From NCBI GenBank assembly GCA_020725885.1, contig DYEA01000005.1, positions 1 to 55,280 on the forward strand: a DNA stretch of 55,280 nucleotides, in the 5' to 3' direction. The stretch comes from Slackia sp. Lineage in GTDB: Bacteria > Actinomycetota > Coriobacteriia > Anaerosomatales > Anaerosomataceae. The notes beneath the pieces were generated by a model. The model was given only the letters and a program-made list of their open reading frames with translations. It was not told the DNA's origin and did no database searches. Position 1 is the stretch's first letter, and each line of letters starts with the position of its first letter. Of this stretch, positions 47,367 to 55,280 are shown piece by piece. The translations under genes were made by a program, and so were the position numbers.

Positions 47367-48011
47367 CTACTCCTTCGCCGACGGCCCTCCGGTGCTGACG
47401 ACGACCATCGCAGGCCGAACCACTTTGCCCGCGAGCTCGTACCCCTTCTGGTAGACCTCCACCACGGTGCCTTCCGGGACGCTTTCGTCTTCTCGCTGCC
47501 CGACCGCTTGGTGCACGGCCGGGTCGAAGGGCTGGCCGAAGGGGTCGATGACCTCGACCCCTTCCTTCTTAAGCACGTCGAGCATCTGCCGGTGCACCAT
47601 CTCCACGCCTTCGAGCAGCTGCTTGAGGTCGCCACCCGCCGTCACGTGGTCGATGGCGCGCTCCAGGTTGTCGAGCACCGGCAGGATCTCGGCGATGATT
47701 CGCTCGCCCGCGCGAGCGGCCATCTCAGCCTGGTCACGCGCGACGCGCTTGCGGTAGTTCTCGAACTCCGCCTTGACGCGCTGCGCGGTCTCCAGGTGCT
47801 CGGCCGCCTCCTGGCGCGCCGCTTCGAGCTCTGCTTGCAGCTGGTCGCCACGCAGCTCGAGCTCGGCTCCCAGGTCCGTCTCCAACTCAGGGTCGACGGG
47901 AGACTCCGCGGCGGAAGCGCCCCCGACGGGCGCCTCCGCAGGGCGCTCTTCCCGAGGACCGCGCCCGGAGGGGGCGCTTCCGCCGCTCACGGTGCGCTTC
48001 CGCTCGACCAT
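47367..48011 (-). CDS. grpE: Nucleotide exchange factor GrpE
   Basis: This 214-residue protein has a low-complexity N terminus (1-55), a long coiled coil (~60-110: ELRGDQLQAELEAARQEAAEHLETAQRVKAEFENYRKR) and the beta-wing domain (GVEVIDPFGQPFDPAVHQAV, VVEVYQKGYELAGKVVRPAMV). It releases ADP from DnaK. It starts 2 bp after the dnaK stop. Confidence 0.96.
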   Translation of the reverse strand: MVERKRTVSGGSAPSGRGPREERPAEAPVGGASAAESPVDPELETDLGAELELRGDQLQAELEAARQEAAEHLETAQRVKAEFENYRKRVARDQAEMAARAGERIIAEILPVLDNLERAIDHVTAGGDLKQLLEGVEMVHRQMLDVLKKEGVEVIDPFGQPFDPAVHQAVGQREDESVPEGTVVEVYQKGYELAGKVVRPAMVVVSTGGPSAKE

Positions 48012-48013
48012 GG

Positions 48014-49915
<1,902 letters not shown>

Positions 49916-50003
49916 GCTCGCTCTCTCCCTTCGATCCCGCGCGTGCGCGGATTCGTTCGTCTCTTCAGGCGCCGGAGCTCGTCGTCCCAGGCGCGCTTGC
50001 CAC

Positions 50004-50031
50004 GGTATAATCTAAGTCACATCGTGTCAAG
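50004..50031 (-). promoter_or_regulatory. dnaK promoter with HspR-like operator
   Basis: On the minus strand TTGACA (50030-50025) and TATACC (50009-50004) form a promoter with a short 15-bp spacer. Within it, TGACAC (50029-50024), seven bases, then CTTAGAT (50016-50010) repeat the hsp20 motif. CTTGACA-N7-ACTTAGA matches the HAIR consensus CTTGAGT-N7-ACTCAAG at about 9 of 14 arm positions. The 322-bp dnaK/ferredoxin gap otherwise holds only the ferredoxin promoter. Confidence 0.65.
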
Positions 50032-50143
50032 TTTTCTGAAATTGCTTGACTGATGATACCCAGGTTCGGCCGCGCCTAAGCACGCCGTGGCTGAACACCT
50101 GACAAGGAATCCCGCGCGGGACCAGAAGGTGTCGGCCTCCCCC

Positions 50144-50172
50144 TTTACAGGGCCGCACCCGTCGGCTACTGT
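50144..50172 (+). promoter_or_regulatory. Promoter of the ferredoxin gene
   Basis: TTTACA (50144-50149) and TACTGT (50167-50172) are 17 bp apart, 65 bp before the ferredoxin start codon. Confidence 0.55.
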
Positions 50173-50237
50173 ACCTGGCGATTCGGCCCGCCCGCGTCGC
50201 CGGCGTTCGGGGGGCGTCAACGACGAAGGAGAAGGAC

Positions 50238-50426
50238 ATGCCTCGACCGATCATCGACCCTGAAGAGTGCTCCGGCTGCGGCATCTGCGTCGACGCGTGC
50301 CCCGAGGGGGTCCTCGAGCTCGTGGACGACGTCGCTGAGCCGGTCAACGAGGACGACTGCACCGGCTGCGCCACCTGCATGGAAGAGTGCCCCATGGGCG
50401 CGATCACCGAGATCGAAGAAGACTGA
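50238..50426 (+). CDS. 2[4Fe-4S] ferredoxin
   Basis: This 62-residue acidic electron carrier has two Cx2Cx2Cx3CP clusters: CSGCGICVDACP and CTGCATCMEECP. Both Cys sets are complete, so two 4Fe-4S clusters are expected. The ribosome-binding site GAAGGAG lies upstream. It is a monocistronic gene with its own promoter and a terminator closed by a TTCG loop. The redox partner is not shown by the context. Confidence 0.95.
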   Translation: MPRPIIDPEECSGCGICVDACPEGVLELVDDVAEPVNEDDCTGCATCMEECPMGAITEIEED

Positions 50427-50452
50427 CGCCCACAAGACCGCCGCATGAGACG

Positions 50453-50480
50453 CAGGGCGCCTTCGGGCGCCCTGTCCTTT
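50453..50480 (+). terminator. Intrinsic terminator after the ferredoxin gene
   Basis: A 9-bp GC-rich stem (50453-50461 with 50466-50474) closed by a TTCG loop is followed by TCCTTT. Confidence 0.8.
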
Positions 50481-50494
50481 CTGGACCCGCGCAG

Positions 50495-51040
50495 TCAGCG
50501 GCCCTTCGCAAGCGCCTTGAGCTGGCGCCAGACCGCGCGCTTCGCCCGTTCGTCAGCGAGCGCCGCGGCAAAGTCGTTCGTCGCGAGCAGCCTGAATCCC
50601 GGCACGTCCACCGGCTCGCCCGGCTTCAGTTCCTGCAATCCGAACGCGCGCGCGACGTCGTCCGCCGCGACCGGATCGAGCGCCAGGACGATCTCCGCCT
50701 CCACAGCGTGCGCTAACTCGCAGATGCGGCGGGCCGCTGCTTCGAGGTCCTCGTTCGCCTTCGCCGTCGGACGCGTCACGGCCAAGAACGGCTCTCCTGG
50801 GACGCCGAGCGCCGCGAGCGCTTTCCGGACCGCCTCGCCGTCGGGGCCCGCGAACGCTCGGCCCGCGGCCTCGTCCTCGCGCGAGAGCCGCCCCTTCACG
50901 ACGAGCGCCGCGCAGTAGGCCGGGGACGACGATGCGATGCGCGGCGATCCGCCCACCACCGACTCGGCGCGCTCGACGTCGGCGGCGACCTTCGCCAGCC
51001 AGCTCCTGGCCGAGTCCGGCGCGGCAGCTGTGCGAGTCAC
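50495..51040 (-). CDS. Uracil-DNA glycosylase-superfamily-like protein, catalytic motifs degenerate
   Basis: This 181-residue protein starts at GTG 51040, overlapping the epimerase stop by 4 bp with GGGAGGGG upstream. The order of elements recalls family 4/5 UDGs: GRAFAGPDGEAVRKALAALG (compare GxPFVGxxGxxL), VTRP, a helix before EIVLALDPVAADDV (compare PxVIVALG), and a final KRAVWRQLKALAK helix. The GExPG water-activating loop and Fe-S cysteines are missing. It may be a non-catalytic or divergent member, and the assignment is tentative. It is the third gene of the sortase-epimerase operon. Confidence 0.55.
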   Translation of the reverse strand: MTRTAAAPDSARSWLAKVAADVERAESVVGGSPRIASSSPAYCAALVVKGRLSREDEAAGRAFAGPDGEAVRKALAALGVPGEPFLAVTRPTAKANEDLEAAARRICELAHAVEAEIVLALDPVAADDVARAFGLQELKPGEPVDVPGFRLLATNDFAAALADERAKRAVWRQLKALAKGR

Positions 51041-51978
51041 GCACCCCTCCCGAACCACTTCACCGTCATCGCCAAGCCCGTCTCGAGCGGCACGCGGGCC
51101 TCCCAGCCGAAGACTTCCCGCGCCTTGGACGGGTCCAGCGCGCTTCGCGCGATGTCGCCTTCCCGTTCGGGGCCGTGCTCGACCGGACCGCCGTACCGGG
51201 TCGCCGCACGCAGATGCGCGACGAGCATGTCGATCGACGTCTCCGTGCCCGTGGAGATGTTGTACGCCGGGCCGTCGTCCCCTTCACCAGCGAGCAGGAC
51301 TGGCGACTCCAGCGCCGCCAAGATCGCCCCGACGACGTCCCCGACGTAGATGAAGTCGCGCGTCTGAGCGCCGGTCCCGAGCACCACAGGTGGGCGCCCG
51401 GACGTCATCGCTGCCGAGAAGAGCGCGACCACCCCGCCCTCACCACGCCAGTCCTGGCGCGGACCGTACACGTTCGAGAATCGCAGCGACGCGAAGTCGA
51501 CGCCGCTTCCACGCAGCTCCTCGGCGAGCACTCGCTCGGCCTCGAGCTTCGACGAACCGTACGGGTTCGTCGGACGCTTCTGCGCCGTCTCGCGGAGCGG
51601 GATTTCGGCCGGCTCGCCGTACACGGCCGCCGACGATGCCGAGAGCAGCTTGCGGGCGCCGCATGCTTTCGCTGCTCGCGCGACCGCGCGGGTCCCTCCG
51701 ACGTTGATGCGCCAATCACGCTCGGGCTCCCTCACCGACACCGGGACGCTGGTCTGCGCTGCGAGGTGCACGATGACCTCTGGCGCTATCTCGCGGACCG
51801 CGTCGATGAACCGGCTGTCGGTGACGTCGAGCGTGCGCATGTTCGCGGCCGGATGCAGGTTCTCGAGGCTTCCGGTCGACAGGTCGTCGACCACGTGCAC
51901 CTCGTGGCCCGCACCGACAAGCGACCAGACGAGGTTCGAGCCGATGAAGCCTGCGCCGCCGGTCACCAGTACCCGCAT
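51037..51978 (-). CDS. NAD-dependent epimerase/dehydratase, UDP-glucose 4-epimerase-like
   Basis: This 313-residue extended SDR has the Rossmann motif TGGAGFIGS at residues 6-14, Asp31-Asp32 for NAD ribose binding, HLAAQTSV, SSAAVYG with the catalytic Ser, and Tyr140/Lys144 in PYGSSK. RFSNVYGPRQ and DFIYVGDVV are typical of sugar-nucleotide epimerases. The substrate is probably a UDP-sugar for surface glycan. It lies 9 bp after the sortase gene and overlaps the UDG-like gene by 4 bp. Confidence 0.92.
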   Translation of the reverse strand: MRVLVTGGAGFIGSNLVWSLVGAGHEVHVVDDLSTGSLENLHPAANMRTLDVTDSRFIDAVREIAPEVIVHLAAQTSVPVSVREPERDWRINVGGTRAVARAAKACGARKLLSASSAAVYGEPAEIPLRETAQKRPTNPYGSSKLEAERVLAEELRGSGVDFASLRFSNVYGPRQDWRGEGGVVALFSAAMTSGRPPVVLGTGAQTRDFIYVGDVVGAILAALESPVLLAGEGDDGPAYNISTGTETSIDMLVAHLRAATRYGGPVEHGPEREGDIARSALDPSKAREVFGWEARVPLETGLAMTVKWFGRGA

Positions 51979-51987
51979 GTCGTCTCC

Positions 51988-52686
51988 CTACTCTCTCCCT
52001 GCTTGGTTCGGCGTGGCTCCCACGAGCACCGCACGCGCAACGATACGGTACCGCGCGCTATACGGCGGGTGGCACGCAGTAAGCGTCAGCGAAGGCTCTT
52101 CGGTCGTTGCGAAGACCTCGGTCTGGTCTGGACGCACCACGAAGACCCGCTCCACTTCATAGGTGTACGTCGTGTGCGGCGCGACAAGCGAGATCCTGTC
52201 GCCCCGCTCGAGGCGGTCGATGCGGCGGAACGGAGCGCCGTACGTCGTCCTGTGACCTGAGATGCCGCAGTTGCCGGTGGGGCCCGGCACGTCCGTGTAC
52301 GGCGCCCAACCGGGGCCGAGCCGCAGATCGCGAGGCTCGACCCCCTTGACCACCACAGCGTCCAGACCGATCGCCTCGCAGACGATCGTCGCGAACGGCT
52401 GACCCGGCTTCAGGGCGTCCCAGTACGCTTTGTCGCGCTCCCACGCGCTGAAGTCCAAAGCGGCAGTCGCTGACGGCGCTGGCGCCGTCAGCGCGGGCAT
52501 CTCCGAGCGCAACGCGGCCTGCGAGCGTGCGGCAAGGCCGTCCGTGACGCCTTGGTAGGCGAGCAGACCGAGCGCAAGCCCGAAGAACCAGTCGCTGGCC
52601 AGCCTCACGACCGAACGCCGCCAGGCCGACGAGCGGCTGCTCGGCTGAGAAGCCGCTGCGGATCCCTGCGCGTCGCTGTCGTTCAT
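51988..52686 (-). CDS. Sortase (class D/E-like transpeptidase)
   Basis: This 232-residue membrane-bound Cys transpeptidase has an N-terminal helix (~32-48) that anchors it with the active site outside. The sortase barrel (~95-225) includes His145 in GISGHRTTYGAPF, Cys205 in LTLTACHPP and an Arg in YSARYRIVARA. These form the His-Cys-Arg triad. It should cleave LPxTG-type signals and join proteins to the wall. A candidate substrate with LPFTG is encoded at 53613-55280. It heads an operon with the epimerase and UDG-like genes. Confidence 0.92.
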   Translation of the reverse strand: MNDSDAQGSAAASQPSSRSSAWRRSVVRLASDWFFGLALGLLAYQGVTDGLAARSQAALRSEMPALTAPAPSATAALDFSAWERDKAYWDALKPGQPFATIVCEAIGLDAVVVKGVEPRDLRLGPGWAPYTDVPGPTGNCGISGHRTTYGAPFRRIDRLERGDRISLVAPHTTYTYEVERVFVVRPDQTEVFATTEEPSLTLTACHPPYSARYRIVARAVLVGATPNQAGRE

Positions 52687-52763
52687 GGTCGCTCCCGGCT
52701 AAAGCCGCCGCTCCACGCTGCCGATAACGCAAGTGTACGGCGATTGAGAAGCGAATACCGGGC

Positions 52764-52860
52764 GAACCCCGAAAAAGGCACCTCCGCCGAAAGGCGGACG
52801 ACGCAAAGCCACGGGTCTACAGGAGCGCCGCTCCCAGGACAGCCGGGCTGCCGAGGCAGA
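52764..52860 (+). promoter_or_regulatory. Cyclic di-GMP-I (GEMM) riboswitch
   Basis: The 5' leader of the metalloprotease gene has the GEMM-I core. It shows AAAAAGGCACC, a stem with GAAA tetraloop (TCCGCC/GGCGGA, 52793-52808), the near-invariant GACGCAAAGCCACGGG (52798-52815), then a second hairpin region and the family 3' part GGACAGCCGGGCTGCCG (52837-52853). These match the c-di-GMP-I aptamer. A strong terminator hairpin follows, so c-di-GMP probably controls read-through into 52953-53528. Whether binding turns expression on or off is not certain from sequence. Confidence 0.9.
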
Positions 52861-52875
52861 CGCGCTGGCACACAG

Positions 52876-52923
52876 CCGGCCCGAACCCTCAAGAGGCCTT
52901 CTCGGGGGGTTCGGGCCGGTTTC
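52876..52923 (+). terminator. Riboswitch expression-platform terminator
   Basis: A perfect 13-bp stem (52876-52888 with 52907-52919) is followed by TTTC, between the aptamer and the start codon at 52953. CGAACCC of the left arm also occurs at 52764-52770 at the 5' edge of the aptamer. Either copy can pair with the right arm GGGTTCG, offering an alternative fold. Confidence 0.75.
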
Positions 52924-52952
52924 GCGCTCTGGCTCGAAAAGGGGCGTTCGAG

Positions 52953-53528
52953 ATGAAGGCGATCACGAAGAGCCGCACACGGCTCATGACCCTCACGGCG
53001 GTCGCAGCCGCCGCCATCGTGGCGGCGACGGTGGCCGTCCTCCCGGGCGACAACGCGTCCGCCCGCCTGGCGATCGGAACGACGCTCGAGGCCGCACAGC
53101 CGGCTGTGCCGACAGTGGCGTACAGCGACGACGCGCTCGACCTCGGCGCTGCCGCCAAGCAGCCGACGCCGGTCGCGGCGCCTCAGCCGGCAAGTGCCGC
53201 AGCCCCGAAGAGGACCGCCTCCGCTCCGGCAGCCAAGCCCAAGACCGTCAGCACCAAGCCCACTGCGACGAGCACCGACGAGCTCGCCGAGGCGCGCCGG
53301 ATCCTGGCGGGCCTGATCGCGAAGTACCCGATCCTCAAGGGCACGACGGTGAGCTTCGGCGACACCAAGGGCTATCAGGCGATCTGCTACTACAAGTCCG
53401 GGCGGATCGTCATCAACCCGAATCACACGGCGAGCCTCTCCCGGATCTTGAACCACGAGGTGTGGCACATCATCGACTGGCGTGACAACGGCCGCATCGA
53501 CTGGGGCGAGAACGTCCCGCCGCGGTAA
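52953..53528 (+). CDS. Small secreted HExxH putative zinc metalloprotease under c-di-GMP riboswitch control
   Basis: This 191-residue protein has a signal peptide or N-terminal anchor (hydrophobic ~12-30) and an Ala/Pro/Thr/Lys-rich linker (~45-108). A compact C-terminal domain of ~80 residues follows, with NHEVWH (His168, Glu169, His172) followed by DWRDNGRIDWGE, where an Asp or Glu could be the third zinc ligand. I know no named family for it. The transcript begins with a c-di-GMP riboswitch and terminator. It lies between the sortase gene and a sortase-anchored protein gene, both on the other strand. Confidence 0.75.
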   Translation: MKAITKSRTRLMTLTAVAAAAIVAATVAVLPGDNASARLAIGTTLEAAQPAVPTVAYSDDALDLGAAAKQPTPVAAPQPASAAAPKRTASAPAAKPKTVSTKPTATSTDELAEARRILAGLIAKYPILKGTTVSFGDTKGYQAICYYKSGRIVINPNHTASLSRILNHEVWHIIDWRDNGRIDWGENVPPR

Positions 53529-53562
53529 GCACCAGCAGAAACGACCTTCGCCTGAAGATGCG

Positions 53563-53592
53563 AGCGGGGGCCCGGACGGGCCCCCGCTCTTT
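53563..53592. terminator. Bidirectional terminator between metalloprotease and surface-protein genes
   Basis: A perfect 11-bp GC-rich stem (53563-53573 with 53578-53588, loop GGAC) is followed by CTTTC. The two flanking genes converge on it. Confidence 0.75.
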
Positions 53593-53612
53593 CGGCGCCG
53601 AAGCGCCTGCCC

Positions 53613-55280
53613 CTACTCCTGAGCCTTCTTGCGGAGCACGACCGCAGCGGCGGCTGCAGCGAGGACCGCGAGCAGGACCAGGAAGCCATTGCTGCCAGTG
53701 AACGGCAGGAACGGCTCTTCGACCGTCACGCGGACCGTCCACGAGGACTCGTGGCCGCCCGGATTGATGACCGCGACGTTGCGCAGCACCGTCGTGCCTT
53801 CCGGCATGTCCTCGGAGATGCGCATCGTGTAGGTGATGGTCCGGGACTCGCCCGGCCCGAGCGGCACCGTGTCGATCCACACGATGGTGCCATCGACCAC
53901 CGTGCCGCCTGCCGTGTCGACAGGAGTCATGTACCGCTCGTCGTAGTCGTCCACGATGCGGACCGACTCGATGATACCGTCGCCGATGTTGGAGTACGTG
54001 AGCGTGTACGTGACCAGGTCTCCCGGCTCCGCGGTCGACTTGTCTGCACTCTTGACGATGTCGGTATCGGTGAACGGCAGGAACTCCTCTTGGTTGCCGA
54101 AGTCGAGGTCCGTCAGGGCGGTGCCGTTCGTCACCACGAACGTGCCATCCGGCGCGGCCGTCTGCGTCCAACCCTCCTGCTGCTCTTCGGCGACGTAGTA
54201 GGTCCCGGGGAGCAGCCCGGCGAACGAGTACGCACCGCCTTCGCCGGTCACCGTGGTGTCGTACAGAGCGAACCCAGGCGCCGGGTCAGGGACTGCAGCG
54301 GGCTGCATGCCGTCACCGCTCGACATACGGTACAGCGCGATCGTCCAACCGGGCAGACCGACCTCGCCCGGCGCGTCCCACACGCCGTTGCCGTCGTCGT
54401 CGGAGAACTTGTGGCCGGAGACGCTCGCGCTGTACGTGAACGCGTTGGTGGTATCGCCCTCGAGGGTCTCGCCCTCGGTGATTCCGAGCACGATCTCCTC
54501 GCCGTCCTTCTCGGCGTACCACGTCACCTCGCCGATCTCGTACGGATGCTCGACGTCGATGGCGGCGCTGTACGGGCCTGAGCCGACGAGGTCGAGCCGG
54601 ATGGGCTCGCCATTGACCGTCGTCTCGACGAAGAACTTCGCTCCCGCCGGAGGCGCGTCGAACGTGAGCTCGAACGTCTTGACGTACATGACCTTGTGGT
54701 TGCCGAAGTCGGCGGCCTCGATGGCGGTGCCGCTCTCGACGACGAAGTCGCCCTCGGGAGCGTCAGTCATGCTCCAGCCTGGCTGGCCGACCTCCTCCAC
54801 CCGATACGTCCCGGGCAGCAGACCGCTGAATCCGTACCAGCCACCCTCGCCGGTGACGGTCTCGGCGACCAGCGTCCACGCGGACGGGAGGTCCAGCGGC
54901 GCGAGTCCGTTCGGAGACGGGATGGCGAGCGTCAGCCGGTACAGCCGGATCGTCCATCCTGCGAGTCCGCTTTCGCCCTCGTCCCACATGCCGTTGCCGT
55001 CGAGGTCCTCGTACTTGTGGCCCGAGATCGAGCCGGGGACGTGCTCCCAGGCATTCGTCTTCGGGCCGGTGAGGGTCTCAGGGCCGAGGACGGGCGAGAG
55101 CGGGACCTCCTCTGTGCCTGCGCGCGCGAAGAACCGCCACGAGGCGATCGTCGTGCCGTAGGGCAGCACGACAGAGGCGGTGAACACGCCCGGCGCGGCG
55201 GACGGCGAAAGCGCGAGGTCGTGGGTGGCCGCGCCGATGGTGTAGCGGACGAAGTAGCCCGTCGCGGCCGGCATGCCGGA
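53613..55280 (-). CDS. Sortase-anchored surface protein with SdrD-B-like and DUF11 domains (5' end outside window)
   Basis: The frame is open to the window edge, so the N terminus is missing; ATG 55274 is probably internal. The visible part has two SdrD B-like repeats, each starting SGHKxxDxDGNGxWD and including a LPGTYxVEE- or LPGTYYVAEE-type strand (near residues 83-190 and 283-385). Beta-rich linkers with YSAAIDVEHPYEIG lie between them. A DUF11-type domain follows (KSADKSTAEPGDLVTYTLTY). The C terminus is a complete sorting signal: LPFTG, ~20 hydrophobic residues and RKKAQE. It should be linked to the wall by the sortase at 51988-52686. Pro-containing linkers could be protease sites. Confidence 0.92.
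   Translation of the reverse strand, partial: SGMPAATGYFVRYTIGAATHDLALSPSAAPGVFTASVVLPYGTTIASWRFFARAGTEEVPLSPVLGPETLTGPKTNAWEHVPGSISGHKYEDLDGNGMWDEGESGLAGWTIRLYRLTLAIPSPNGLAPLDLPSAWTLVAETVTGEGGWYGFSGLLPGTYRVEEVGQPGWSMTDAPEGDFVVESGTAIEAADFGNHKVMYVKTFELTFDAPPAGAKFFVETTVNGEPIRLDLVGSGPYSAAIDVEHPYEIGEVTWYAEKDGEEIVLGITEGETLEGDTTNAFTYSASVSGHKFSDDDGNGVWDAPGEVGLPGWTIALYRMSSGDGMQPAAVPDPAPGFALYDTTVTGEGGAYSFAGLLPGTYYVAEEQQEGWTQTAAPDGTFVVTNGTALTDLDFGNQEEFLPFTDTDIVKSADKSTAEPGDLVTYTLTYSNIGDGIIESVRIVDDYDERYMTPVDTAGGTVVDGTIVWIDTVPLGPGESRTITYTMRISEDMPEGTTVLRNVAVINPGGHESSWTVRVTVEEPFLPFTGSNGFLVLLAVLAAAAAAVVLRKKAQE

Overview
The window is a 55.3-kb piece of a GC-rich bacterial chromosome. No insertion sequence, phage gene, rRNA or CRISPR array is visible. 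The best fit is a Gram-positive actinobacterium, probably a deep anaerobic lineage near Coriobacteriia. Evidence: (i) an mfd / mazG-eno / ftsB-DUF501-ppx neighbourhood known from Actinobacteria such as Mycobacterium; (ii) a dnaK-grpE-dnaJ-hspR-clpB operon with the MerR-type repressor HspR; (iii) cell-wall features (sortase, an LPxTG-type anchored protein, CWB2 repeats, several lipoproteins); (iv) low-potential electron carriers (multihaem c-type protein, NapH-like Fe-S membrane protein, 2[4Fe-4S] ferredoxin) and a selenocysteine system. The species-level placement is inference.

Layout. 1-3358: 3' end of a multihaem c-type protein, two secreted Asp/Glu-rich proteins and an OmpR-type two-component system. 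3365-10390: selenium block with selB, selA, a divergent NapH-like gene, a vapBC pair, a YedF-like gene and selD. selD itself contains an in-frame UGA (Sec16) followed by a bacterial SECIS-like hairpin. 10508-15584: tightly packed operon of a corrinoid-binding protein, a TPR protein, a clan-A glycosidase-like protein and an EAL-domain protein. 15656-15742: tRNA-Leu(UAA). 15744-27118: ppx, DUF501, ftsB, pyk, a divergent hsp20, eno, mazG, a PPIase lipoprotein and mfd. 27219-38689: nth, DUF554, NYN protein, a UGA-containing peroxiredoxin (Sec49), a sugar dehydrogenase/CWB2 fusion lipoprotein, a PP2C-trkH-threonine aldolase cluster, a GerMN/Gmad2 lipoprotein and a LOG-family protein. 38744-43024: MarR regulator and a heterodimeric ABC exporter. 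43154-49915: heat-shock operon. 50238-51978: ferredoxin, a degenerate uracil-DNA-glycosylase-like protein and a GalE-type epimerase. 51988-55280: sortase, a c-di-GMP-I riboswitch with terminator controlling a small secreted HExxH protein, and a sortase-anchored surface protein running off the window.

How the parts work together. SelD makes selenophosphate, SelA converts Ser-tRNA(Sec) to Sec-tRNA(Sec), and SelB delivers it to UGA codons. Two UGA codons that need this machinery lie in the same window (selD and the peroxiredoxin). The dnaK operon and hsp20 share an operator-like sequence at their promoters and are probably one HspR regulon. The EAL protein (c-di-GMP hydrolysis) and the c-di-GMP riboswitch point to c-di-GMP control of the cell surface. 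The most interesting module is 51988-55280: riboswitch-controlled secreted metalloprotease, sortase and anchored substrate. It resembles, in logic, the Clostridioides difficile PPEP-1/Zmp1 adhesin-release system, but built from different proteins.
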